Shown here: in pieces, positions 33,620 through 41,535 of the stretch | Layout of the letters: each line of letters opens with the position of its first letter | Position numbering within the stretch: position 1 is the stretch's first letter | Origin: an uncultured Duncaniella sp. | GTDB taxonomy: Bacteria > Bacteroidota > Bacteroidia > Bacteroidales > Muribaculaceae | Assembly (NCBI GenBank): GCA_910577335.1 | Contig: CAJTMJ010000026.1 | Coordinates: 1 to 48,119 of the forward strand | Reading direction: 5' to 3' | Length of the DNA: 48,119 bases | Notes under the pieces: generated by a model | The model's database searches: none | The model's input: only the letters and a program-made list of their open reading frames with translations | What the model was told of the DNA's origin: nothing | Made by a program: the position numbers and the translations under genes

Positions 33620-33731
33620 GGATGCTCCCCCGGAGCATCCGAATGGAACAGGCGGGAAAGATGCTATATGCGCTCGGATGGAATAGGCGGGAAATAGGCT
33701 ATATGGGCTCGGATGCTCCGGGGGAGCATCC
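33620..33731. repeat. REPIN-like pair of inverted REP palindromes
   Basis: A palindrome GGATGCTCC-CCC-GGAGCATCC (33620-33640), flanked by TAG and GAA as at 27416, is followed about 70 bp later by the same element in inverted orientation (33711-33731, flanked by TC and CTA). The spacer holds two related segments (GATGCTATATGCGCTCGGATGGAATAGGCGGGAAAT type; first and second halves similar). No REP-associated transposase is in the window. Confidence 0.7.
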
Positions 33732-33830
33732 CTACTATGAGCATCCCAAGGGTGAGCATCCCAAGGGTGAGCATCCCAACGATGAGCATTCCAATGGGGT
33801 GCATACCAACGATGAGAACAACAACGATGA
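33726..33830 (+). repeat. Seven-unit 15-bp degenerating tandem repeat
   Basis: Units of 15 bp (GCATCCCAAGGGTGA and variants) at 33726-33740, 33741, 33756, 33771, 33786, 33801 and 33816-33830. The second and third are identical and divergence increases to the right. The first unit begins inside the right arm of the second REP palindrome. An open frame through it would encode EHPKG-like pentapeptides, but coding is doubtful. Confidence 0.8.
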
Positions 33831-33910
33831 GGTCAAAACCGCATTTTGTGACGGCTTCATGATACTATTTTGACTATTTGTTGATGTTAGGGTATAAATT
33901 GTTGATTGTG

Positions 33911-33943
33911 TGTTGGTAATGTTGGGAAAATGGGGTAACTTTG
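33911..33943 (+). promoter_or_regulatory. Promoter of the alpha-galactosidase gene
   Basis: TAACTTTG (33936-33943) matches the -7 consensus; TGTTG (33911-33915) lies 20 bp upstream. The leader to ATG 33967 is about 17 nt. Confidence 0.65.
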
Positions 33944-33966
33944 TGGCATTACAAATGCTAAATATC

Positions 33967-36177
33967 ATGAATCCAGTGAAAATTTTAATACCTGTAGCCA
34001 CCTTATTATTAATAGGTGGTGGCGAAATGAGGGGGGAGATTGTGAATATCTCCACGCCCAACACATCGCTTGTGCTTGATGCCGAAAAGGGTGGAGGCTT
34101 GAAGATACTCCACTATGGCGACAAGATGAATGACTCTGACATAGCCAACCTGAAAGACGCAGGAGCTATCAACCGTGACGCATACCCCGTGTATGGTATC
34201 CAGCCTCAGGGGGAGGCGGCTTTGAGCGTGACTCATGCCGACGGCAACATGACCACCGATGTGGAGGTGGTGGATGTCAAGACCTCGACGGTTGACGGAG
34301 CCACGGTGACTACCATAGCGATGCGTGACAAGGTGTATCCCTTTGATCTCAATGTTAACTACAAGACTTATCCCGGCGAGGATGTGATAGAGACATGGGT
34401 GGATGTGACCAACAACGAGAAGGGTACTGTGAAGCTCAATCGTTTCATGTCGGGCTATCTCCCTGTGCGTTATGGCGACGTATGGCTCTCGCAGCTTTAC
34501 GGCTCATGGGCAAACGAGGGTAAGGTTGACGAAGCGCCCCTGACCCATGGCGTGAAGATGATAAAAAACAAGGACGGTGTGCGCAACAGCCACACTTCAC
34601 ATGCCGAGGTGATGCTTTCGCTCGACGGCAAGGCGCAGGAGAACTCCGGTCGTGTGATAGGTGCGGCTCTCTGCTATCCCGGTAATTATAAGGTGTTTAT
34701 AGACACTGACGACAGCAACTATCATCATCTGTTCGCCGGTATCAACGAAGAAAATTCAACTTATAACCTCAAAAAGGGTGAAAATTTCAAGACACCCGAA
34801 CTTGCGTTGACCTACAGCGACGAGGGTCTGTCGGGTGTGAGCCGTAATTTCCACCGCTGGGGCAGAAATCACCGTCTCCATGCCGGCGACAAGGAAAGAA
34901 AAATATTGCTCAACTCATGGGAAGGTGTATATTTCTCAATCAATGAGGAGGTTATGGCTGGCATGATGGAGGATATCGCATCGATGGGTGGCGAGCTGTT
35001 TGTGATGGACGACGGATGGTTTGGCGACAAGTATCCCCGTGATGTTGACAATTCATCGCTCGGCGATTGGGTGGTAGACACCCGCAAGCTCCCTAACGGC
35101 ATCAACGGACTCCTTGAGACAGCGAAGAAAAACGGTGTGAAGTTCGGTATCTGGATTGAGCCGGAGATGACCAACGCCGTGAGCGAGCTTTACGAGAAGC
35201 ATCCCGAATATGTGATCAAAGCCCCCAACCGTGAGGTGACAAAGGGTAGGGGTGGCACACAGCTCGTGCTTGACATGGCGAATCCGAAGGTGCAGGATAT
35301 AGTGTTTACCGTGGTGGACACTCTTATGAGGAAATATCCAGAAATAGACTATATAAAGTGGGATGCCAACGCTCCCATAATGGATCACGGGTCACAGTAT
35401 CTGACCGCCGACAATCAGAGCCACCTTTACATCGACTATCACCGAGGATTTGAAAAAACACTCGACCGCATACGCAAGGCGCACCCTGACGTGACTATTC
35501 AGGCTTGTGCGAGCGGTGGCGGTAGGGCTAACTGGGGTGTGTTGCCTTGGTTTGACGAATTTTGGGTGAGCGATAACAATGATGCCCTCCAAAGAGTGTA
35601 TATGCAGTGGGGCACAAGCTACTTCTTCCCTGCCATAGCGATGGCATCGCATATCTCGGCATCGCCCAATCATCAGACATTCAGGAGAATACCTACGAAG
35701 TTCCGTGCCGATGTGGCTATGAGCGGACGTCTCGGATTAGAGATGCAGCCCAAGGATATGAGCGAGGAGGATAAGGCTATATGCCGTCAGGCTATAACCG
35801 ATTATAAGAAAATACGCCCGATAGTGCAGTTTGGCGACATTTACCGCCTTGTGTCACCCTACGACGGGAAGGGTATCGCATCGCTGATGTATGTGACACC
35901 GGAGAAGGATGACGCTGTGTTCTATTGGTGGAAGATAGAAACATTCATGAACCAGCAGCTTCCGAGAGTGGCTATGGCTGGTCTTGACCCCGACAAGATG
36001 TATAAGGTTACAGAACTTAACAGAATAGACAATGAGCCTCTCCCCTACGAAGGGAAAGTGTTTAGCGGTAAGTATCTGATGAACAATGGCTTGGAAATGC
36101 CGTTGACTTATAAGGTAGATTACCATAAAAATACCGACTTCGCATCGAGAGTGTTGAGGCTGACAGAAGCTAAGTAA
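33967..36177 (+). CDS. Alpha-galactosidase, glycoside hydrolase family 36
   Basis: A 736-residue exported enzyme that removes alpha-1,6-linked galactose from raffinose-type sugars and galactomannans. The ATG at 33967 starts a signal-like hydrophobic segment (ILIPVATLLLIGGG). The N-terminal beta-sandwich (about 25-300) is followed by a TIM barrel with ELFVMDDGWFG, the nucleophile D466 in YIKWDAN, CASGGGR and the acid/base D536 in SDNNDA, then a C-terminal beta domain. The length and both catalytic residues are normal for GH36. It is monocistronic; its stop codon is part of a 20-bp tandem repeat. Confidence 0.94.
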   Translation: MNPVKILIPVATLLLIGGGEMRGEIVNISTPNTSLVLDAEKGGGLKILHYGDKMNDSDIANLKDAGAINRDAYPVYGIQPQGEAALSVTHADGNMTTDVEVVDVKTSTVDGATVTTIAMRDKVYPFDLNVNYKTYPGEDVIETWVDVTNNEKGTVKLNRFMSGYLPVRYGDVWLSQLYGSWANEGKVDEAPLTHGVKMIKNKDGVRNSHTSHAEVMLSLDGKAQENSGRVIGAALCYPGNYKVFIDTDDSNYHHLFAGINEENSTYNLKKGENFKTPELALTYSDEGLSGVSRNFHRWGRNHRLHAGDKERKILLNSWEGVYFSINEEVMAGMMEDIASMGGELFVMDDGWFGDKYPRDVDNSSLGDWVVDTRKLPNGINGLLETAKKNGVKFGIWIEPEMTNAVSELYEKHPEYVIKAPNREVTKGRGGTQLVLDMANPKVQDIVFTVVDTLMRKYPEIDYIKWDANAPIMDHGSQYLTADNQSHLYIDYHRGFEKTLDRIRKAHPDVTIQACASGGGRANWGVLPWFDEFWVSDNNDALQRVYMQWGTSYFFPAIAMASHISASPNHQTFRRIPTKFRADVAMSGRLGLEMQPKDMSEEDKAICRQAITDYKKIRPIVQFGDIYRLVSPYDGKGIASLMYVTPEKDDAVFYWWKIETFMNQQLPRVAMAGLDPDKMYKVTELNRIDNEPLPYEGKVFSGKYLMNNGLEMPLTYKVDYHKNTDFASRVLRLTEAK

Positions 36178-36243
36178 GGCTCGTTGAGTCTGACTAAGGC
36201 TCGTTGAGTCTCACTGATGCTCATTAAGGCTCGCTGAGCTCAC
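36175..36243 (+). repeat. 20-bp tandem repeat starting at the GH36 stop codon
   Basis: TAAGGCTCGTTGAGTCTGAC (36175-36194) and a copy with one change (36195-36214), a 10-bp partial (36215-36224) and a 19-bp variant (36225-36243). The first three bases are the stop codon of the alpha-galactosidase gene. Confidence 0.8.
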
Positions 36244-36295
36244 TAAGGTAAAATAGGTAATTGTAATCAAGTTTCAATAGGGTAATTTGTAAGGA

Positions 36296-36333
36296 TAATC
36301 CGGGCTGTGGGTGACCATCGCCCGGATTTTTTT
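36296..36333 (+). terminator. Terminator of the alpha-galactosidase gene
   Basis: A 9-bp stem AATCCGGGC (36296-36304) / GCCCGGATT (36320-36328) followed by a T-run. Confidence 0.9.
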
Positions 36334-36361
36334 ATTCTTTTGATCAGTCCGATTACTCCGA

Positions 36362-37705
36362 TCAAATCACCCTCACTGCTCTATTAAACGCTCTGCGTAG
36401 CAGCAGGGCTGCTACTATCAGTGCGCCGGAGAAGCTGTAGTATACTCCGACATTGCCCATGTTAAGCGTTTGGGCGAGGAATAGCAGGAAGGGGACTCCC
36501 ACTATCAGATAACTTATTATTGAAATCCAAAGCAGCGGCTTGACGTGCGAGGTGCCTCGGAGGGCATTGGCGTAGGTGAGCTGTATGGCATCGCCGTACT
36601 GGTAGAGGATCAGCGGTATCACCAACAGCATCGCTGCTGAGGTCACCTCAGGGTCGGGAGTGAAGGCATGTATGAGCCATTCCGACTTGAAGAGGAACAC
36701 GAGTGAGGCTATGGTGCATAGCACGAGATTAAGATGTATACCCGCTGTGGCTATTCGGCGCACTCCGTTGACATCACGGAGACCGGTGTAATTAGCCACA
36801 CGTATGGAAGTGGCTACGCCGAAACTCATATAGGTCATGAAGCCGAGCTGCGCTATTGTGTTGACCACCTGATAGGATGCGAGCTGTATCTTCCCGAACC
36901 ATCCCGACACTATAGCTCCAAATGACCATAGGAAGCACTCCACGCCACTCTGTATCATCACCGGATAGGAGGTGACCCACACCTTCCGGCGTATCTCTCC
37001 GTTGTTACCCGATGAGCGTAGACCTTCGCGATAAGGGCGGTAGCGCTTGCCGAGAAGCATCACCGTCAGAATACCTGCCATGGCTATGTAGCGGGCTGTC
37101 ATGGTGCTTAAACCGGCTCCCACAAGCCCTAATTCGGGGACTCCGAATTTTCCGAAAATCAGGACATAGTTACCGATGATGTTTATCACATTGGCTCCGA
37201 GTATCATCCACATGGGTGTGGCGGTGTCGGTGGTGCCGTTGGCTGTCTGCTGGCAGCAGTTGAACACCGACATCGGGAGAAGTGTGGCGAGGATGATGAG
37301 GTAATATGAGCGTATCAGCGGGAGCAGCTCTTCAGGCTGCCCGAAACGGTCGAGCAGGAAGTAAAGTCCGCCCATTATCAGGGTGAATGAGAGCGACAGG
37401 ATTATGTTTATCTGCAATCCGGCACGAAGAGTGCGTCCCGCTTCATGGTGCTCGCCACGGCTGTAGAGCGCACCGATGAGAGGTGTTATGCCTGAGGCGA
37501 AACCTATCTGCATCACGGTGGCGATTATGAATAGACTGTTGACAAAGGCTGCAGCCGCAAGTTCTTCTGTGCCATAGGTGCCTACCATCATGGTGTCGGC
37601 GAAATTGACCACAATTATGCCGACTTGCGTCACAAGCACGGGCAGACCGAGGCGTATAAGGTTCTTATACTCTTCTTTGTATGATTTCAGATAGCTGGTA
37701 TTCAT
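36362..37705 (-). CDS. MATE-family multidrug efflux transporter
   Basis: A 447-residue inner membrane protein with twelve predicted helices in two similar halves. Family signatures include LGLPVLVTQVGIIVVNFADTMMVG (helix 1, about 17-42), the GITPLIG segment in helix 2 and a repeat of this pattern after residue 235. MATE carriers expel cationic drugs or metabolites in exchange for Na+ or H+; the substrate cannot be predicted. A -7-like TACCTTTG (37729-37736, minus) lies 24 bp upstream. It is divergent from the radical SAM gene and convergent with alpha-galactosidase. Confidence 0.94.
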   Translation of the reverse strand: MNTSYLKSYKEEYKNLIRLGLPVLVTQVGIIVVNFADTMMVGTYGTEELAAAAFVNSLFIIATVMQIGFASGITPLIGALYSRGEHHEAGRTLRAGLQINIILSLSFTLIMGGLYFLLDRFGQPEELLPLIRSYYLIILATLLPMSVFNCCQQTANGTTDTATPMWMILGANVINIIGNYVLIFGKFGVPELGLVGAGLSTMTARYIAMAGILTVMLLGKRYRPYREGLRSSGNNGEIRRKVWVTSYPVMIQSGVECFLWSFGAIVSGWFGKIQLASYQVVNTIAQLGFMTYMSFGVATSIRVANYTGLRDVNGVRRIATAGIHLNLVLCTIASLVFLFKSEWLIHAFTPDPEVTSAAMLLVIPLILYQYGDAIQLTYANALRGTSHVKPLLWISIISYLIVGVPFLLFLAQTLNMGNVGVYYSFSGALIVAALLLRRAFNRAVRVI

Positions 37706-37877
37706 ATATCAGATTGGGTTTGGGAGTACAAAGGTACGAAAAATAATCGAGGGGAGCATGGAATATGGATTTTGGAGTTTCGTTAATGTAATTTAACATG
37801 GATATGCCGTATTTTTGCCCATGTTAGTGATTAATTTTGTATCGAAACAGTTAAAATCAGTTCTATCGGTAATTATT

Positions 37878-39137
37878 ATGACGGAAGCGACTCTTGAAAA
37901 GCTGAAAATATTGACGGCGGCAGCGAAGTATGACGTCTCATGCTCATCGAGTGGGACGGTGAGACGAAATGACGGCAAAGGTGTGGGTAATACCGTAGGC
38001 GGGATAGGTATATGCCACAGTTTTGCAGCCGACGGCAGATGTATATCGCTTTTGAAGGTCATGCTGACTAATTACTGCAAGTATGATTGCGCCTATTGTA
38101 TAAACCGGAGGAGCAATGACATACCGAGAGCCTCACTTTCGGTGTCGGAGGTGGTGAATATCACGATGGAGTTTTACAGGCGCAACTACATCGAAGGGCT
38201 TTTCCTCAGTTCGGGGGTGGTGCGTAACCCGGATTATACCATGGAGCGGCTTGTGAGGATAGCGAAGGAGCTGCGTGTGACTCACAGGTTCAACGGTTAC
38301 ATTCATCTTAAAAGCATACCGGGGGCTTCAAGGGAGCTTGTGAATGAAGCCGGACTGTATGCCGACCGAATGAGTGTGAATATCGAGATCCCTCACGAGG
38401 CTTCCTTGAAATACCTTGCTCCGGAGAAGGATTTCAAGAGCATATATGAGCCGATGGGGTATATCAAGCAGGGATCGCTGGAGTGTGCGGAGGATAGGAA
38501 GCACATGGTGAAAGTGCCGAGATTTGTCCCGGCGGGTCAGAGTACGCAGATGATTGTGGGTGCGTCAGCCGATACCGACAGGGACATACTTTTCAGGTCG
38601 TCGGCGCTTTACAGTATGCCGACCATGCGGCGTGTGTATTATTCCGGGTATGTGTCAGTCAACACTTACGACACTCGTCTGCCGGCTTTGAAGCAGCCTC
38701 CGTTGGTGAGGGAAAACAGGCTGTATCAGGCTGACTGGCTGATGAGGTTCTATCAGTTCAAGGCTGATGAGATTACCGATTCCGACAATCCGAATCTCGA
38801 CTTGGAGGTAGACCCTAAGCTCGGCTGGGCGTTAAGGCATCCTGAGGCTTTCCCGGTGGATGTCAACCGTGCTCCCTACGAGATGATATTGCGTGTGCCG
38901 GGAGTGGGTGTCAAGTCGGCGGCGTTGATAGTTAATGCCCGCAAATTCCGGCATCTTAATTCTGACCACCTGAAGAAGATCGGAGTGGCTATGAACCGTG
39001 CCAAGTATTTTATAACGTGCGGTGAGTTGGCGGTATGTTCTATTGCTGACACATCGCCGGAGTATGTCAGGCATCAGTTATTGGCACGCGAGCAGCGGAA
39101 GGAAAATACGCTGCAATTGTCGTTTGATTTCGGTTGA
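37878..39137 (+). CDS. Radical SAM protein of the DNA modification/repair type (TIGR03916-like)
   Basis: A 419-residue protein with the radical SAM cluster motif CKYDCAYC (C67, C71, C74). A helix-hairpin-helix near 340-360 (ILRVPGVGVKSAALIVNARKF) indicates DNA binding. The start SSSGTVR...GIGICHSFAADGRCISLLKV is typical of the family described as putative DNA modification/repair radical SAM proteins. The ATG at 37878 begins the conserved sequence; in-frame upstream codons lie over the promoter-like TATTTTTG (37810-37817). The C-terminus QLSFDF resembles clamp-binding peptides. The partner gene follows 14 bp later, a pairing known across bacteria. The reaction is unknown. Confidence 0.9.
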   Translation: MTEATLEKLKILTAAAKYDVSCSSSGTVRRNDGKGVGNTVGGIGICHSFAADGRCISLLKVMLTNYCKYDCAYCINRRSNDIPRASLSVSEVVNITMEFYRRNYIEGLFLSSGVVRNPDYTMERLVRIAKELRVTHRFNGYIHLKSIPGASRELVNEAGLYADRMSVNIEIPHEASLKYLAPEKDFKSIYEPMGYIKQGSLECAEDRKHMVKVPRFVPAGQSTQMIVGASADTDRDILFRSSALYSMPTMRRVYYSGYVSVNTYDTRLPALKQPPLVRENRLYQADWLMRFYQFKADEITDSDNPNLDLEVDPKLGWALRHPEAFPVDVNRAPYEMILRVPGVGVKSAALIVNARKFRHLNSDHLKKIGVAMNRAKYFITCGELAVCSIADTSPEYVRHQLLAREQRKENTLQLSFDFG

Positions 39138-39151
39138 GAGCGGATGGTGTT

Positions 39152-39931
39152 ATGGTGATATATAGGTTTGACGGTACGTTTGAAGGTCTTCTGACCGTAG
39201 TGTTCGACTCTTTTTTGCGAAAAGAAGAGCCGGATTTGGTGTGTCTGTACGACACTGCGTTGCCACTCTTCTATGACAGTCTGTGCGATGTGGCTACCGA
39301 TGAGGAAAAAGCCGGACGCGTCTGGCAAAAGCTGCGCAAAGTGATTTCGAGTAGTGCTGTCTCGGCGTTCACGGCTGCATTCCTGACGGACAATGAGGAA
39401 TTTCCAACACTTGCGGTGAGATTTGTGCGCAGAGCAGTGGTGTCGGCGCAATCTATTGAAAACGATTTCTCGGATCCGGCAGTGCTTGCTGTGCTTAATG
39501 AGTGCCGGAGGGTGAGGTGCGAGTCCCGCAGGCTGATACAGTTTGTGCGGTTCCAAAAAGCTGTGGATGGCACTTATTTCTCGCTCGTGGAGCCGTTGTT
39601 TGATGTCCTCCCTATGGCTATATCCCATTTCCATGACCGTTTCAGTGACCAGCCGTTCATAATCTATGACAAAGCCCGTGACTATGGCTATCATTTCGAT
39701 GGCGAGGAGCTTCGGCGCATCAACCTGAAGTCCGACGGACGGCATCTCTCTTCCGGGAAACTCGCTCCGGAGCTGATGGATGAGTCAGAGCCGCTATATC
39801 AGGAGTTATGGAGGGCTTACGTCAAGTCTATAGCCATAGTCGAGAGGTCGAATCCCCGCAAGCAGCGTCAGGATATGCCCGTGAGGTTCTGGAAATACCT
39901 CACGGAGATGAACGGAACCGAATTGGAGTGA
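39152..39931 (+). CDS. DUF4130 DNA-metabolism partner protein (TIGR03915-like)
   Basis: A 259-residue protein starting MVIYRFDGTFEGLLTVVFDSF, the signature of the DUF4130 family (probable DNA metabolism protein). The C-terminal part shows YDKARDYGYHFDGEELRRI and YQELWRAYVKSIAIVERSNPRKQRQDMPVRFWKYLTEM, also typical. In other genomes this domain can be fused to a uracil-DNA glycosylase domain, which is absent here. ATG 39152 is preferred over TTG 39134. It is co-transcribed with the radical SAM gene and ends before a strong shared terminator. Confidence 0.9.
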   Translation: MVIYRFDGTFEGLLTVVFDSFLRKEEPDLVCLYDTALPLFYDSLCDVATDEEKAGRVWQKLRKVISSSAVSAFTAAFLTDNEEFPTLAVRFVRRAVVSAQSIENDFSDPAVLAVLNECRRVRCESRRLIQFVRFQKAVDGTYFSLVEPLFDVLPMAISHFHDRFSDQPFIIYDKARDYGYHFDGEELRRINLKSDGRHLSSGKLAPELMDESEPLYQELWRAYVKSIAIVERSNPRKQRQDMPVRFWKYLTEMNGTELE

Positions 39932-39960
39932 CCGCACAGATACTACGATATACTATATGA

Positions 39961-40009
39961 AAAGCATACTCCCTGTCATGGTTCAAAACCATGACAGGGA
40001 GTATGCTTT
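39961..40009. terminator. Long perfect bidirectional terminator hairpin
   Basis: A perfect 23-bp inverted repeat (39961-39983 and 39987-40009) with a 3-nt loop CAA separates the convergent DUF4130 and trigger factor genes. The ends are AAA and TTT, giving a short T tract on both strands. Confidence 0.9.
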
Positions 40010-40054
40010 ATCATCGAGATGTAATCACGTTCTGATTACATCTTTGAGGTCTGT

Positions 40055-41395
40055 TTATGCTTCCTGAGCGATCTTCTTGAATTCGTCAAGGCTGACAGTC
40101 TTCTTGTCGAGAGTGACAGCGTTTTCGATAGCTTCGTAAAGCTTGGAAGTGAGAACCTGCTGAGTCATCTGCTGGCGAATCTCAGGCTTTTCGAGCTGCT
40201 CCTTAGCGTAGCGGGTTACGATTTCATCGTCAAGACCTGTCATGCCATACTGGGCAAACTGACGGGCAGTGAGGAATTTTGCCATCTGAAGAACTTCATC
40301 AGGAGTAACCTCGATGTTAAGTGTCTTAAGAAGGTTGTTTTCGATGATTTCGTGTTTGATACCCTTCTCCTGTGCGTTGAATGCTTCGTCAGCGTTTTCA
40401 GCGTCAGCGAAGAAAAGTTTCTTGATAGTCTCGGCGGGGAGCTGCATATCGCCATACTTTTCAAACATAGCTTTGTCAAACTGGTTGCGGAAAAGTATGT
40501 GGCTGTTCTGGCTGAGTTCGTTAGAGATGAGTTCCTTAACTGCGTTGCGGTATTCCTCTTCGTTATGAACTTTGTCTTCGCCGAATACCATCTTGTAGTA
40601 TTCTTCGTTAAGTTCTGCGGGGATGTTTACGATGATCTCTGAAATATTCATTTCGAAATCGCTCTTAATGTCACCTGCGATTGCCTTGTCGATGTGAAGC
40701 ATTGATGCAAGTTCGCCTGCATCGCCGCCTGCAGCCTTCCAAGGATTGAACACAACCTTGTCGCCGGGCTTCTTGCCGTTGAATTTGGCTGTCTCTTCTT
40801 TGTCCTTGAAGTAGAGCGGGAACACGATACCGTCGTTAACCTGAATGGCACCTTCGTTCTGATTTACAGTTCCGTCCTCGTTGAGCTGCATGAGTGTGCC
40901 CTTTACGACGCCATCCTCAGTCATCTCTTCGCCGGGCTTCTGAGTGCCGAAACGCTTGCGCATGTTCTTGTCCTGCTCGTCGATCATCTCGTCGGTTACT
41001 TCAATCTCGTAGTAGGGATAGGTTGAGTCATTGTCAACCTTAATGTCAAGCTGGGGAACGAGTGCGAGGTCATATTTGAATTCCTGAGGACCTTCTTCAA
41101 CAGCTTCCTTAACTTCTACGGGAACGGGATGACCCATTACAGGGAGTTTGTTTTCTGTGATATAGTCAACCACTGCGCGGTAAACAACGTCGTTGATTAC
41201 ATCGCTGGTAACTTGCTTGCCGAAACGGCGTTTGAGTTCGCCGAAGGGAACATGGCCCTTACGGAAACCGGGTATTACGTGTGTGCGGCCAATCTCTTTG
41301 ATACGTTTGGTCACATCATCTTTATAATCAGTTTCGTCAATCGCTACCGTCAGACGCACGTCTACGGGAGAAATCTCATCCTTTGTAATCTTCAT
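40055..41395 (-). CDS. tig: Trigger factor, ribosome-associated chaperone
   Basis: A 446-residue chaperone that meets nascent chains at the ribosome exit tunnel. The ribosome-binding loop GFRKGHVP (43-50) is intact. The middle (about 160-250) corresponds to the peptidyl-prolyl isomerase domain but is poorly conserved, as usual in Bacteroidota, and the C-terminal part (about 260-430) is the helical chaperone domain. Length fits. It has its own consensus promoter and shares a long hairpin terminator with the opposite gene. Confidence 0.94.
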   Translation of the reverse strand: MKITKDEISPVDVRLTVAIDETDYKDDVTKRIKEIGRTHVIPGFRKGHVPFGELKRRFGKQVTSDVINDVVYRAVVDYITENKLPVMGHPVPVEVKEAVEEGPQEFKYDLALVPQLDIKVDNDSTYPYYEIEVTDEMIDEQDKNMRKRFGTQKPGEEMTEDGVVKGTLMQLNEDGTVNQNEGAIQVNDGIVFPLYFKDKEETAKFNGKKPGDKVVFNPWKAAGGDAGELASMLHIDKAIAGDIKSDFEMNISEIIVNIPAELNEEYYKMVFGEDKVHNEEEYRNAVKELISNELSQNSHILFRNQFDKAMFEKYGDMQLPAETIKKLFFADAENADEAFNAQEKGIKHEIIENNLLKTLNIEVTPDEVLQMAKFLTARQFAQYGMTGLDDEIVTRYAKEQLEKPEIRQQMTQQVLTSKLYEAIENAVTLDKKTVSLDEFKKIAQEA

Positions 41396-41487
41396 TTTGT
41401 TTGGACAATTATCTTATTTGTGAATATTTGCTTGCTCTTTACACTGGTATTAACACCTGACGAAGGCGCATTTTCCCAATGAACGTG

Positions 41488-41518
41488 CAAAATTAACAAA
41501 AAAATTGCAAAGAGCAAA
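41488..41518 (-). promoter_or_regulatory. Promoter of trigger factor
   Basis: On the minus strand TTTG (41515-41518), a 19-bp spacer and TAATTTTG (41488-41495) match the consensus. The leader is about 85 nt. Confidence 0.8.
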
Positions 41519-41535
41519 ATGGTTAGGCATTTGAT

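Noticed and set aside
33726..33830. CRISPR array
   Set aside because: The units are contiguous 15-mers without unique spacers and no cas genes are present.
33610..33873. Open frame with EHPKG-like repeats
   Set aside because: It starts with TTG inside a REP palindrome and consists mainly of repeat DNA; kept as a repeat, not annotated as a gene.
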